A DNA stretch of 64,000 nt from Sphaerotilus natans (GCF_900156335.1 NZ_FTMZ01000023.1:1-64000), one strand, 5' to 3'; positions 29,532 to 39,199 are shown, numbered from the stretch's first letter. Made by a program: numbers and translations. The notes: a model not told the origin generated them from the letters alone.

Positions 29532-30433
29532 CAGGGCACCTCCACGCCGGCACCGGCGCTCCAGATCTCGTGCCAGGTCTCGGCGTCGAGCGTCAGCGTC
29601 TGCGCGGCCAGCGCCTCGTCGAGCGCCTCGAGGCGGCGGCTGCCGACGATCGGGCGGGGCCGGCTCGGATGGCGCAGCAGCCAGGCGTAGGCCACGGTGG
29701 CGGGCGCGACGCCGTGGCGCTCGGCGACCGCCTCCAGCACCGCACGCACCCGCAGCGCGTCGGGCTGCTGGCCCGAGAACAGCCGCCCGCCGGCCAGCGG
29801 CGACCAGATCATCGGCCGCAGGTCCAGCGCCAGCATCTGGTCGAGCGTGCCGTCATGCAGCGGCGCGCGGCGCAGCGGGCTCAGCTCGATCTGGTTGGTG
29901 GCCAGCGGCACCCACTGGTTGAGCATCGCGAACTGCGACATCGTGAAGTTCGAGACGCCGAAGTCGAGGATCTTGCCGGCCGCCTTCAGCTGCGCCACCG
30001 CGTCGGCCACCTCGGCCGGGCGCATCAGCGGGTCGGGACGGTGGATCAGCAGCAGGTCGAGGTGATCGGTCTGCAGCGCGCGCAGGCTGTTGTCGACGCT
30101 GGCGACGAGGTGCGCTGCCGAGGTGTCATACGACTTGACGCGGTGCCCCGGCCGCGCCGCGTCGACCAGACGGATGCCGCACTTGCTCACCAGCTGCAGA
30201 CGTGCGCGCAGGTGCGGCGCCCGCGCCAGCGCCTCGCCGAACAGCGCCTCGGCGGTGTAGCCGCCGTAAATGTCGGCGTGGTCGAAGGTGGTGACGCCGC
30301 GCTCGAGGCACTGCTCGATCCAGCGCAGCCGCTCGGGCGCGCTCCAGCCCCATTCGGCCAGACGCCAGCAGCCGGCCACCACCGGCGACAGGGCCGGGCG
30401 CGGGGAATGTTCGCTCATCGGAAGACTCGTCAT
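29531..30433 (-). CDS. Aldo/keto reductase
   Basis: A 300-residue NADPH-dependent oxidoreductase of the YdhF-like branch. The catalytic tetrad is visible: Asp in TTFDHADIYGGY, Tyr in the same segment, Lys in LVSKCGIR, and His in LLLIHRPDPLM. The cofactor end IVGSRRLEALDEAL is also present. The substrate is unknown. The start at 30433 gives MTSLPMSEHSPRPALSP; an in-frame ATG at 30418 is an alternative. It is followed by the coupled hypothetical gene and is divergent from the membrane diguanylate cyclase. Confidence 0.92.
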   Translation of the reverse strand: MTSLPMSEHSPRPALSPVVAGCWRLAEWGWSAPERLRWIEQCLERGVTTFDHADIYGGYTAEALFGEALARAPHLRARLQLVSKCGIRLVDAARPGHRVKSYDTSAAHLVASVDNSLRALQTDHLDLLLIHRPDPLMRPAEVADAVAQLKAAGKILDFGVSNFTMSQFAMLNQWVPLATNQIELSPLRRAPLHDGTLDQMLALDLRPMIWSPLAGGRLFSGQQPDALRVRAVLEAVAERHGVAPATVAYAWLLRHPSRPRPIVGSRRLEALDEALAAQTLTLDAETWHEIWSAGAGVEVP

Positions 30434-30540
30434 GTCGGGTTGGCGATGCGCCGGATTCTAGGCAGAGCCACACGACTTCAGTTTTTTCGATTTCTGGCCG
30501 ATAGCGCCGGGAGATTCCGTCCCGACCCGAGCCCCACGCG

Positions 30541-31722
30541 ATGAGCACGCCCTCGATCCTGACCCCCTCCGGCCGTGTCCTGACCCCGCAGGAAGCGGTG
30601 GTCGACACCGCCTTCTGGCAACTGCTGCGCCAGTTCAGCTGGGCCGGCGCGGCGCTGCATCTGCTCTACATCCCGCTGTTCCTGAGCTTCGGGGCGCGCA
30701 CGCTGGCCGCCGCCAGCGTCGGCAGCGTCGGCCTGCTGGCGGTGGCCACGGTGCTGCAGCGCATCGGCCGCACGCAGGGCTCGTTCTGGGTGCTGCTGGG
30801 GGGCGTGGCGGCGCATGCGCTCTTCGGCGTGTGGTCGCTGGGCTGGGACAGCGGGCTGTGGTGGCCGCTGGTCGGGCTGCTGCCGGCCATCATCCTGCAC
30901 ACCCGGCTGACCGAGGACATCCGCTGGCGTGCCGCGGTCTGCCTGATCGCCGGCTGCGTGACGCTGCGCCTGGGCAGCCAGCTCGCCGCGCCGCTGCACG
31001 AGCTGCCGCCGGTGGTGCTGGAGACGCTGATGCAGGCCAATCTGCTGATGGCGCTGGTCATGCTGATGACGCTGGCCAAGGTGAGCCGCCGGCTGACCGA
31101 CGAGACGACCACCCAGCTCGGCGAGCTGCTGCAGCGTGACAGCCTGACCCGGCTCGACAACCGCCGCCACTGGACGCTGCAGGCCCAGGCCCGGCTCGAC
31201 GCGCGCCCGGCCGCCGGCGAGGACGGCGAGCTGCCGCCCGAGGGCCTGCTGACCGTGGCGGTGGCCGATCTGGACGGCTTCCGGCTCATCAACGAGCGCT
31301 GCGGCCACGAGGCCGCCGACCGCTCGCTGTCGGGCATCGCCCGGGTGCTGCGCGACAACCTGCGCACCACCGACCTGGTCGGCCGCTGGGGCGACGAGGA
31401 GTTCATCGTGATGATGAGCGGGCTGGACATGCCCGAGGCCTTCGAGCGGATCGAGGCGCTGCGCAACCGCATCGCCCAGCTCGGCGTGCCGCAGGCCTAC
31501 GGCCAGCTGCCGGTGTCGGCGACGATCGGCCTGGCCGAGATCGTGCCGGGCGAGAGCCTGAGCGCGGCGATCCGCCGCGCCGAGCGCGCGCTGGTCGAGG
31601 GCAAGGGCGCTGGCGGCAACCGGGTCGTCAGCGCTCAGCCGCCGACGCCCGCCAGCAGCGGCCGGGCGGGCACGGCGCCCGAAGCCCCGGCCGTCGCGCT
31701 GACCGACGCGGCCGACGCCTGA
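30541..31722 (+). CDS. Membrane-bound diguanylate cyclase with altered GGDEF motif
   Basis: A 393-residue protein. About six hydrophobic segments (residues 30-185) are followed by a GGDEF domain from DSLTRLDNRRHW. The metal-binding DLDGFRLINE is present and an RTTD inhibitory site lies five residues before the active loop. The loop itself reads GDEEF where GGDEF or GGEEF is expected, so the second glycine is replaced by Asp. Activity is therefore uncertain. The last 88 bases overlap the convergent DUF2917 gene, and the Pro/Ala-rich tail there lies outside the domain. Confidence 0.88.
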   Translation: MSTPSILTPSGRVLTPQEAVVDTAFWQLLRQFSWAGAALHLLYIPLFLSFGARTLAAASVGSVGLLAVATVLQRIGRTQGSFWVLLGGVAAHALFGVWSLGWDSGLWWPLVGLLPAIILHTRLTEDIRWRAAVCLIAGCVTLRLGSQLAAPLHELPPVVLETLMQANLLMALVMLMTLAKVSRRLTDETTTQLGELLQRDSLTRLDNRRHWTLQAQARLDARPAAGEDGELPPEGLLTVAVADLDGFRLINERCGHEAADRSLSGIARVLRDNLRTTDLVGRWGDEEFIVMMSGLDMPEAFERIEALRNRIAQLGVPQAYGQLPVSATIGLAEIVPGESLSAAIRRAERALVEGKGAGGNRVVSAQPPTPASSGRAGTAPEAPAVALTDAADA

Positions 31723-31997
31723 GCGGGCACCGACACCGGCGCCGGACCGAAGCTCACCGAGAAGACCGCATCGGCCGCGCCGTCGGACTCGATCACCACC
31801 GTGCCGGGACCGCACAGCGCGATGTCCTCGCCAGCAGCAATGAAGTGATCGTCCGGATCGCCTTCCTGCGTCAGCCACAGCCGGCCGTGCTCGACCGCGA
31901 TGCGCAGGATGCCGTCATGCGGACGGCTCAGGCAGGTCACATGGCCGCGGGGCAGCACCCGGCGGGGCGAGAATGAGGGGCAAAGGTCGCTGTCCAT
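31635..31997 (-). CDS. DUF2917-domain protein
   Basis: A 120-residue protein. The DUF2917 core spans about residues 15-85 (RGHVTCLSRPHDGILRIAVE, then GRLWLTQEGDPDDHFIAAGE), followed by an Ala/Val/Ser-rich tail. The core looks like a small beta-rich, cupin-like domain; its function is unknown. It is divergent from a MocR-type regulator with three copies of a shared 12-base site between them, so it is the likely target gene of that regulator. Its 3' end overlaps the diguanylate cyclase end. Confidence 0.75.
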   Translation of the reverse strand: MDSDLCPSFSPRRVLPRGHVTCLSRPHDGILRIAVEHGRLWLTQEGDPDDHFIAAGEDIALCGPGTVVIESDGAADAVFSVSFGPAPVSVPAQASAASVSATAGASGAVPARPLLAGVGG

Positions 31998-32043
31998 GAC
32001 GGCACCTTAGGCGAGCGGGCGCGCACCGCACAGGCACACGCAC

Positions 32044-32119
32044 CGACCAGCACAGCCGCGACAACATCGTTTCCAGCACCAACTGTTCCGGTCGGGATGA
32101 CCCGAATCTGTACTGGTCG
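32044..32119. promoter_or_regulatory. Three-site operator between the DUF2917 gene and the MocR regulator
   Basis: Three 12-base copies of the pattern CTGT-N-CYGGTCG: CTGTGCTGGTCG on the minus strand (32044-32055), then CTGTTCCGGTCG (32083-32094) and CTGTACTGGTCG (32108-32119) on the plus strand, the last two 25 bases apart. One inverted and two direct copies is the layout known for MocR-type (PdxR-like) regulators. A short dyad, TCGGG-ATGA-CCCGA, lies between sites two and three. Confidence 0.7.
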
Positions 32120-32164
32120 ATGCGGCACACACCCCGACAGAATGGGGCTCGAACGGGATTCCTC

Positions 32165-33634
32165 ATGCCGCCGCAGCCTGCCCCTCTCCCCGCCCCCCTG
32201 CCCGCCAACGACACGCTCTATCTGCAGATCGCCGAAGGCATCGCGCAGCCGATCCGCGCCGGCACGCTGGCGCGCGGCGAGCGCATTCCGTCGGTGCGTG
32301 CGCTGGCACGCCAGCAGGGCGTGTCGCTGTCGACCGTGGTGCAGGCCTACCGCACGCTGGAGGACGCCCGGCTGATCGAGGCACGCCCGCGCTCGGGCTA
32401 CTTCGTCGCCGCGCGGGTGCCGCGCCTGCCCGAGCCCGAGCCCTCGCTGCCGCCGCCCGATTCGCGCCCGGTCGATGTCAGCTCGCTGGGCGAGCAGGTG
32501 ATGCGCCTGGCCACCGATCCGCGCTACATCTCCTTCGGCGCCGCCTGTCCGAGCGGCGAGCTGTTCGCGCAGGACCGGGTGCGCCGCGCGGTCAGCCGCG
32601 CCGCGCAGCGCCACCGCGCCTCGCTGTGCCGCTACCCGATCGGCCCGGGCCACGAGCTGCTGCGCCGCGCCATCGCCCGCCATGCGCTCGGTCTGGGCTG
32701 TCAGCTCGACGCCCGCGACATCCTGGTCACCAACGGCTGCCTGGAGGCGATCAGCCTGTGCCTGCGCGCAGTCACCCAGCCCGGCGACGTGGTGGCGCTG
32801 GAGTCGCCGACCTACTTCGGCTTCCTCGAGATCCTCGAGAGCATGCACCTGCGCGCGCTGGAGATCCCGACGCATCCGCGCACCGGCCTGTCGCTGGACG
32901 CGCTGCAGCTGGCCTTCGACACTCAGCCGGTCAAGGCGGTGCTGGCGGTGCCGACGCTGTCCAACCCGCTGGGCGCCTCGATGCCGCTGGCCGAGCGCCG
33001 CCGCCTGGCGCAGATGGTGGCCGAGTGCGGCATCCCGCTGATCGAGGACGTGCTCTACAACGACCTGGCCGAACAGGACGACCGCCGCCGCGCGGTCAAG
33101 GCCTTCGACACCGGTGGCCATGTGATGATCTGCGGCTCCTTCTCGAAGACGGTGGCGCCGGGCATCCGCCTGGGCTGGGTCGAGGCCGGGCGCTGGGGCG
33201 CGCAGGTGCGCCGGCTCAAGGCGGTGCATTCGGGCGGCCACACCGAGCTGCTCGAGCTGGCGATGGCCGATCTGCTGACCCAGCCCGGCCACGGCTCGGC
33301 CTACCGCCAGCTGCGCACCACCATCGCCGCGCGCGTGGACGAGGCGCGCGGCCTGATCGCCGAGAGCTTTCCGCGCGGCACCCGCGTGACCGATCCGGCC
33401 GGCGGCTTCATCCTGTGGATCGAGCTGCCCGGCGGGCTGGACTCGGGCGCGCTGTTCGAGGCCTGCCTGGCCGAGCACATCTGCATCGCGCCGGGCACGA
33501 TGTTCAGCGCCACCGGCCGCTACCGCCACTGCATCCGCCTGGGCGTGGGCGGGCGCTGGGACGAGACGCACCGCGCCGCGCTGCGCCGCATCGGCGAGAT
33601 CGCGCGAAAGATGGCCGAGCGCGGCGCCGGATGA
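32165..33634 (+). CDS. MocR-type GntR-family regulator with aminotransferase domain
   Basis: A 489-residue fusion. An N-terminal GntR winged helix (about 15-80: GERIPSVRALARQQGVSLST) is joined to a fold-type I aminotransferase domain. The PLP lysine is in CGSFSKTVAPGIRLGW, with the usual ILVTNGCLEAISLCLRA and VPTLSNPLGASMPLAER parts. Such proteins are regulators that sense PLP and an amino compound, not usually enzymes. It is divergent from a DUF2917 gene with a three-site operator between. Its stop overlaps the start of the next gene (ATGA). Confidence 0.94.
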   Translation: MPPQPAPLPAPLPANDTLYLQIAEGIAQPIRAGTLARGERIPSVRALARQQGVSLSTVVQAYRTLEDARLIEARPRSGYFVAARVPRLPEPEPSLPPPDSRPVDVSSLGEQVMRLATDPRYISFGAACPSGELFAQDRVRRAVSRAAQRHRASLCRYPIGPGHELLRRAIARHALGLGCQLDARDILVTNGCLEAISLCLRAVTQPGDVVALESPTYFGFLEILESMHLRALEIPTHPRTGLSLDALQLAFDTQPVKAVLAVPTLSNPLGASMPLAERRRLAQMVAECGIPLIEDVLYNDLAEQDDRRRAVKAFDTGGHVMICGSFSKTVAPGIRLGWVEAGRWGAQVRRLKAVHSGGHTELLELAMADLLTQPGHGSAYRQLRTTIAARVDEARGLIAESFPRGTRVTDPAGGFILWIELPGGLDSGALFEACLAEHICIAPGTMFSATGRYRHCIRLGVGGRWDETHRAALRRIGEIARKMAERGAG

Positions 33635-35924
33635 AGGTCGCCGTCCGAACGCTGTGCGCCTTCACCGCCAAGGCGGGCGATCTGGACGTGCGCTTCACGC
33701 CCGCGCCGACCGCGCTCGAGGGGCAGGAAGGCCATGCGGCCGTCGCCGCCCGGCGCGGCGCGAGCTACCAGCGCGAGATCAGCCTGTCGGGACAACACGG
33801 CGAGCTGCAGGTGCGCGGCCGCGCCGACGGCTTCGATCCCGATCGCGGCCGGCTCGAAGAGATCAAGACCCACCGCGGCGCCGGTGCGCTGGCCCGCCAG
33901 CCGGCCAACCACCGCGCGCTGCACTGGGCGCAGGCGATGATCTACGGCTGGCTCATGTGCGAGCGCGACGGGCGGGCGCAGCTCGAGCTGGCCCTCGTCT
34001 ACTTCGACATCGGCAGCCGCCGCGAGACGGTGTTCACCCGCACGCTCGACGCCGAGGCGCTGCGCCAGCACTTCGTCCAATGCTGCGAGGCCTATCTCGC
34101 CTGGGCGCGCAGCGAGCAGAGGCACCGCGGCGCGCGCGACGCCGCGCTGGCGGCGCTGCGCTTTCCGCACGGCGACTTCCGCACCGGCCAGCGCCCGCTG
34201 GCCGAGGCGGTCTTCCGGGTCGCGCGCGCTGGCCGCACGCTGATGGCGCAGGCGCCCACCGGCATCGGCAAGACCCTCGGCACTGTCTTCCCGCTGCTGC
34301 GCGCGATGCCCGGCCTGCAGGGCGAGCCCATCGACCGGCTGTTCTTCCTGACCGCCAAGACCTCCGGCCGCGCGCTGGCGCTCGACGCGGTGGCGACATT
34401 GCGCCGGGCCGAGCCGGCGCTGCCGCTGCGCGCGCTGGAGCTGGTCGCCCGCGAGAAGGCCTGCGAGCACCCGGACAAGGCCTGCCACGGCGAGTCCTGC
34501 CCGCTGGCGCAGGGCTCGACCGGTTGCCCGAGGCGCGCGCGGCGGCGCTGGCGGTGCCGGTCTGGGACCGCGCCGCGGTGCGCGAGCTGGCGCAGGCGCA
34601 TCGCGTCTGCCCCTACTACCTCGGCCAGGAGCTGGCGCACTGGGCCGATCTGGTCATCGGCGACTACAACCACTTTCTCGATCCGAGCGCGATGCTGCAC
34701 GCGCTGACCCAGCTGCACGGCTGGCGGGTGGCGCTGCTGCTCGACGAGGCGCACAACCTGGTGGACCGTGCCCGGCTGATGCACACCGGCGAGCTGGACC
34801 AGATCCGCGTACGCGGCCTGCGCCACACCGCGCCGAAGGCGCTGCGCAAGCCGCTCGACCGGCTCGAGCGCGCCTGGAAGGCGCTGAACGCCAGCGCGTC
34901 GAACGACGGTGCGGACAACGCCTACCGCGTGCTGCCCGCGCTGCCCGACGAGCTGATGGGCGCGCTGCAGCAGGCCGCCACCGCGGTGCTCGACCACCTC
35001 GCCGAGCATCCGACCACGGTGGACGCGAGCCTGCAGGGCTTCCTGTTCGACGCGCTGCACCTGACGAAGCTGGCCGAGGGCTTCGGACCGCATTCGCTGT
35101 GCGACCTGAGCCGCTCGCGCGACGGGCGCACCTCGGTGCTGTGCCTGCGCAATGTGGTGCCGGCGCCCTTCCTGGGCCCGCGCTGGGCGGCGGCGCACAC
35201 CGCGACGCTGTTCTCGGCGACGCTGCAGCCGCCGGCCTTCCACCGCGAGCTGCTCGGGCTGCCGGAGCGCACCGCCTGGATCGACGTGGACTCGCCCTTC
35301 GAGCGCACGCAGCTCGACATCCACATCGCCCGCGACATCTCGACGCGCTGGCAGCACCGCGACGCCTCGGTGGCGCCGATCGCGGCCCGCATCGGCGCGC
35401 AGCACGCCGCGCGGCCGGGCAACTACCTCGCCTTCTTCAGCAGCTTCGACTACCTCGACCGGGTGGCCGCCGCCTTCGAGGCCGCGCACCCCGAGGTGCC
35501 GGTCTGGCGCCAGGCCCGGCGCATGAGCGAGGCCGAGCAGGCCGACTTTCTGGCCCGCTTCGTCGCGGGCGGGCGCGGCGTGGGCTTCGCGGTGCTGGGC
35601 GGGGCCTTCTCGGAGGGCATCGATCTGCCCGGCGACCGGCTGATCGGCGCCTTCATCGCCACGCTGGGCCTGCCGCAGGTCAATCCGGTCAACGAGCAGA
35701 TCCGCCAGCGCCTGGACACGCTGGTCAGCCGCGACACCGGCAGCGGCTTCGACTGCACCTACCTCTACCCCGGCCTGCAGAAGGTGGTGCAGGCCGCCGG
35801 CCGGGTGATCCGCACGCCCGAGGACCGCGGCGTGGTGCACCTGATCGACGACCGCTTCGGACGGGCCGAGGTGCGCGCGCTGCTGCCGCGCTGGTGGGGG
35901 CTGGGGACGGGATCAGCCAGATGA
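33631..35924 (+). pseudogene. DinG/Rad3-like ATP-dependent helicase, frameshifted
   Basis: The reading frame starts at 33631 (ATGA overlap with the MocR gene) with an N-terminal PD-(D/E)xK-like nuclease region (REISLSGQHGELQVRGRADG, EEIKTHRG), then Walker A AQAPTGIGKTLG and three cysteines of an XPD-like Fe-S site (CEHPDKACHGESC). At about 34511-34520 the coding frame shifts by -1. The first frame then runs into a stop at 34705-34707. The second frame continues the homology with the fourth cysteine (HRVCPYYL), LLLDEAHNLVDRA and the C-terminal VVQAAGRVIRTPEDRG. A loss of about four bases is the simplest explanation. Codon use stays normal on both sides, so the lesion is recent or a sequencing error. 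Confidence 0.85.
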
Positions 35925-37235
35925 CAGCACAAGCACCGCCCGGAAATCGTTGACGTTGGTGAAGGTCGGCCCGGTAACCACCAAGTCTCCGAGCGCGGCG
36001 AAGTAGCCGTGCGCATCGTGGCGGTCCAGGTGATCGTCGATGCGCAGGCCGAGCGCTGTACCCCGCACCAGCGTGTCAGGCCCGACCCAGGCGCCGGCGT
36101 TGTCGTCAAGGCCGTCGATGCCATCGGTGTCCGCCGCCAGACCCCAGATGCCGGGCGCGCCACCCAGCGCCTGCGCCAGCCCGAGACAGAACTCGCCCGC
36201 CCGGCCTCCGCGCCCCAACACCTTCCCCGGGGCGGTCGCACGGACCGTCACCGTGGTTTCACCACCGGACAGCAGCACGCAGGGCGAGCGGAACGGCTGG
36301 CCCCGCTGCGCCACCGACCGCGCGATCGCAGCGTGCATCCGGCCAATGTCGCGCGATTCGCCCTCGATGCCGTCGCCCAGGATGTGGGCCTCCAGTCCCA
36401 TGGCGCGCGCCCGTTCAGCGGCGGCCTCCAGCGACTGCCACGGGGTGGCGATGATGCGCGTCTCGACCCGCGCCCAGTGCGCTGCGCCGGGCTTGGGCGT
36501 CTCCAGCGTGCCGGTCTCCAGCGCCCGCAGCACCTCAGGCGGCAGGTCGATGGCGTGACGCCGGATCACCCCCAGCGCCTCGGTGCAGCTCGACGGATCG
36601 GGCACGGTCGGCCCGCTGCCGATGACCGCCGGATCGTCGCCCGGCACGTCGCTGATCGCCAGCGTGAGCACGCGCGCGGGCGCACAGGCCATGGCCAGCC
36701 GACCGCCCTTGATGCGCGACAGGTGCTTGCGCACGACGTTCATCTCGTCGATGGGCGCCCCGCTGCGCAGGAGCTGGCGGTTGATGCGCTGCTTGTCCGC
36801 CAGGCTCAACCCCTCGGCCGGGAGCGTCAGCAGCGACGACGCCCCCCCGGACATCAGGCACAGTACCAGGTCATCGGCCGACAGCCCGCGCACCGCCGCA
36901 AGCAGTTCACCCGACGCCACCATGCCGGCTTCATCCGGCACGGGATGGGCGGCCTCCAGCACGCGGATGCGCGCCAGCAGGTCGGCTGGCCGGGGCGGCG
37001 TGTGGTCGTAGCGCGTGACGACCACGCCGGACAAGGGCGCCGCGCGGGGCCACGCCGCCTCCACCGCCTGGGCCATCGCCGCCGCCGCCTTGCCGGCGCC
37101 GATCACCACCGTCCGCCCGCGTGGTGGCTCGGGCAGGTGCGCCGCCAGCACCCGCTCGGGTTGCGCCCGAGCGACCGCGGCCTCGAACAAGGCCTGCAGC
37201 CACAGCGCGACCTGCTGGGGCTCAGGCCACGACAT
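35913..37235 (-). CDS. ttuD: Glycerate 2-kinase / MOFRL-family (TtuD-like)
   Basis: A 440-residue enzyme of the GckA/TtuD family, which phosphorylates D-glycerate to 2-phosphoglycerate and has also been annotated hydroxypyruvate reductase. The N-terminal DUF4147 domain (VVIGAGKAAAAMAQAVEAAW, LCLMSGGASSLLTLP) is followed by the MOFRL domain (CVLLSGGETTVTV, DTDGIDG). It is the last gene of the catabolic operon and overlaps the D-2-hydroxyacid dehydrogenase by 14 bases. Its stop overlaps the convergent helicase by 12 bases. It probably carries the glycerate made by the previous enzyme into glycolysis. Confidence 0.9.
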   Translation of the reverse strand: MSWPEPQQVALWLQALFEAAVARAQPERVLAAHLPEPPRGRTVVIGAGKAAAAMAQAVEAAWPRAAPLSGVVVTRYDHTPPRPADLLARIRVLEAAHPVPDEAGMVASGELLAAVRGLSADDLVLCLMSGGASSLLTLPAEGLSLADKQRINRQLLRSGAPIDEMNVVRKHLSRIKGGRLAMACAPARVLTLAISDVPGDDPAVIGSGPTVPDPSSCTEALGVIRRHAIDLPPEVLRALETGTLETPKPGAAHWARVETRIIATPWQSLEAAAERARAMGLEAHILGDGIEGESRDIGRMHAAIARSVAQRGQPFRSPCVLLSGGETTVTVRATAPGKVLGRGGRAGEFCLGLAQALGGAPGIWGLAADTDGIDGLDDNAGAWVGPDTLVRGTALGLRIDDHLDRHDAHGYFAALGDLVVTGPTFTNVNDFRAVLVLSSG

Positions 37236-38175
37236 GGACCGGGGCGCCGCGCTGGAAGGCGTCGATGTTGTCGATGAGCTGGTCGGCGAGCGCCTGCACC
37301 GCTTCGTCGCTGGCCCAGGCCACGTGCGGCGTCAGGATGAAGTCGGGGCGGTCCAGCAGCGCCATGAACGGGTGGTCCAGCGCCGGTGGCTCGCCCGCCA
37401 CCACGTCGAACGCCGCGCCGGAGAGCTGACCCGCCGCCAGCGCCGGGCCGACGGCGGCTTCGTCCACGAGTCCGCCGCGCGCCGTGTTGACCAGCAACGG
37501 TGCGCGGCGCATCGCGGCGAACTCGGCCGCGCCGATCATGTGGCGCGTCGACGGCAGCAGCGGGCAGTGCAGCGTGATCACGTCCGACACCGCCAGCACC
37601 TGCTCGAACGGCGTGTACAGCGTGCCCATGTCGGAACGCCCCTTGAACGCCGACATCAGCACCCGCATCCCCAGGGCGCGCCCGATGCTGGCCACCGCCT
37701 GACCGAGCACACCATCCCCGATGACCCCCAGCGTCGAGCCGGCCAGGTCGCGGATCGGGTGGTCGAAGAAGCAGAACTGCCCGGCGGCCTGCCAGCGCCC
37801 GGCCCGCACGGCGTCGCGGTAGGCGCAGATGCTCCGGCGCAGCGCGAAGATCAAGGCGAAGGTGTGCTCCGGCACCGTGTTCACGGCGTAGTTCCGGATG
37901 TTGCTGACCACGATGCCCCGGGCGCGGCAGGCGGCCAGGTCGATGTTGTCGGTGCCGGTGGCGGCCACGGCGATGAAGCGCAGGTTGGGCGCGGCGTCGA
38001 GCGCCTGCGCGTCGAGACGGACCTTGTTGACGATGACGACCTGCGCGTCGGCGATGCGTTCGGCCACGTCGGCGGGGGCGGTGCGGCCGTGACAGACGAG
38101 GGTGTGCGTGAATCCGGGTTCACGCAGCCGGGTCTGCGGCGACAGGGTGTCGCGGTCGAGGAAGACGATGTTCAT
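37222..38175 (-). CDS. D-2-hydroxyacid dehydrogenase (hydroxypyruvate/glyoxylate reductase-like)
   Basis: A 317-residue NAD(P)H-dependent enzyme of the glycerate dehydrogenase branch. Visible features are the Rossmann loop STLGVIGDGVLGQAV, catalytic Arg in LVNTARGGLVDE, Glu in VVAGEPPALDHP and His in LTPHVAWAS. The ATG at 38175 gives MNIVFLDRDTLSP. It overlaps the start of ttuD, so the two are coupled. The pair reduces hydroxypyruvate to glycerate and then phosphorylates it, if hydroxypyruvate is indeed the substrate; that is inferred from the neighbour. Confidence 0.9.
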   Translation of the reverse strand: MNIVFLDRDTLSPQTRLREPGFTHTLVCHGRTAPADVAERIADAQVVIVNKVRLDAQALDAAPNLRFIAVAATGTDNIDLAACRARGIVVSNIRNYAVNTVPEHTFALIFALRRSICAYRDAVRAGRWQAAGQFCFFDHPIRDLAGSTLGVIGDGVLGQAVASIGRALGMRVLMSAFKGRSDMGTLYTPFEQVLAVSDVITLHCPLLPSTRHMIGAAEFAAMRRAPLLVNTARGGLVDEAAVGPALAAGQLSGAAFDVVAGEPPALDHPFMALLDRPDFILTPHVAWASDEAVQALADQLIDNIDAFQRGAPVHVVA

Positions 38176-38185
38176 GGTGGGTGCG

Positions 38186-39148
38186 TCAGTCCGCCTGGAT
38201 GTTCTTGGCCTTGATGACACCGGCCCACAGGTCCAGCTCGCTCTGCACGAAGCTGCCCAGCGCTTTGGGATCCATGTAGGTGGCGAATGCGCCCTGGTCA
38301 TTCACCTTCTTGCGGTAGGTCTCGCTCTCGACGATGGTCTTGATCTCGGCCGACAGGCGCGCCACGACCGGCGCGGGCGTCCCGGCGGGTGCGAACACCG
38401 CGAACCACGAGTCCACCTCGTACCCGGGCAGCCCCGCCTCGGCGGAGGTCGGCACGTTGGCCAGCGACGGGTGGCGCTGCTTGCCGGTGTAGGCCAGGGC
38501 CTTCAACTTGCCGCTGGCGATGTGCCCGATGACCGAAGGGGGCGTCGTCACGAACATGTCCACCTGACCGCCCAGCAGGTCATTGACCGCCGGCCCCGCC
38601 CCCTTGTACGGGACATGCGTCAGCGGCACCTTGGCCTGCTGCTCGAACAGCTCGCCCGCGATGTGCTGGATCGAGCCGTTGCCGGACGAGGCGTAGAACA
38701 AGCCCTTGCCGTTCTTCTTGCCCAGCGCGATGAACTCCTGCAGGTTGCTCACCGGGATCGCGCCCGACACGGCGATGACATGCGGCGCGCGCATCACCAG
38801 TGCCACCGGAACGAAGTCCCTGGGACTCCACCGGATCTGCGGGAACAGGGCCGGGTTGCCGACGTGGTAGCCCGAGTACTGCATCAGCAGCGTGTAGCCA
38901 TCAGGCTTGGCGCGGGCGACGGCCTCGGTGCCGAGGTTGCCGGCCGCCCCCGCCTTGTTGTCGATGACGATGGGCTGGCCCAGCGCCTTGCTCAGCGGCT
39001 CGCCGATCAGGCGTGCGCTCAGGTCGGTCGAGCCACCGGGCGAACTCGGCACGACCAGGGTGATCGGGCGATCAGGCCAGGTCTGGGCCTGGGCAGCCAC
39101 GCAGGCCAGTGTCACGGCAGCCACCAGGGCGATTTTTTTGGAGGTCAT
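38186..39148 (-). CDS. Tripartite tricarboxylate transporter substrate-binding protein (Bug family)
   Basis: A 320-residue periplasmic protein. A signal peptide (MTSKKIALVAAVTLACVAAQ) precedes the Bug fold with the conserved WPDRPITLVVPSSPGGSTD, GQPIVIDNKAGAAGN and VTTPPSVIGHI parts. Bug proteins bind carboxylates such as organic and amino acids. The membrane subunits TctA/TctB are not adjacent, as is common for orphan Bug genes. Its place inside a CoA-transferase/lyase operon suggests it binds the pathway's substrate acid. Confidence 0.93.
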   Translation of the reverse strand: MTSKKIALVAAVTLACVAAQAQTWPDRPITLVVPSSPGGSTDLSARLIGEPLSKALGQPIVIDNKAGAAGNLGTEAVARAKPDGYTLLMQYSGYHVGNPALFPQIRWSPRDFVPVALVMRAPHVIAVSGAIPVSNLQEFIALGKKNGKGLFYASSGNGSIQHIAGELFEQQAKVPLTHVPYKGAGPAVNDLLGGQVDMFVTTPPSVIGHIASGKLKALAYTGKQRHPSLANVPTSAEAGLPGYEVDSWFAVFAPAGTPAPVVARLSAEIKTIVESETYRKKVNDQGAFATYMDPKALGSFVQSELDLWAGVIKAKNIQAD

Positions 39149-39199
39149 GGGGGTTGTCTCCTCGGAGGACTCGAGACCCGTACGGCGCGTCAGGCCCGA

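Noticed and set aside
34505-34525. Programmed ribosomal frameshift in the helicase
   Set aside because: No slippery heptamer or downstream pseudoknot is evident at the shift, and a four-base loss explains it simply.
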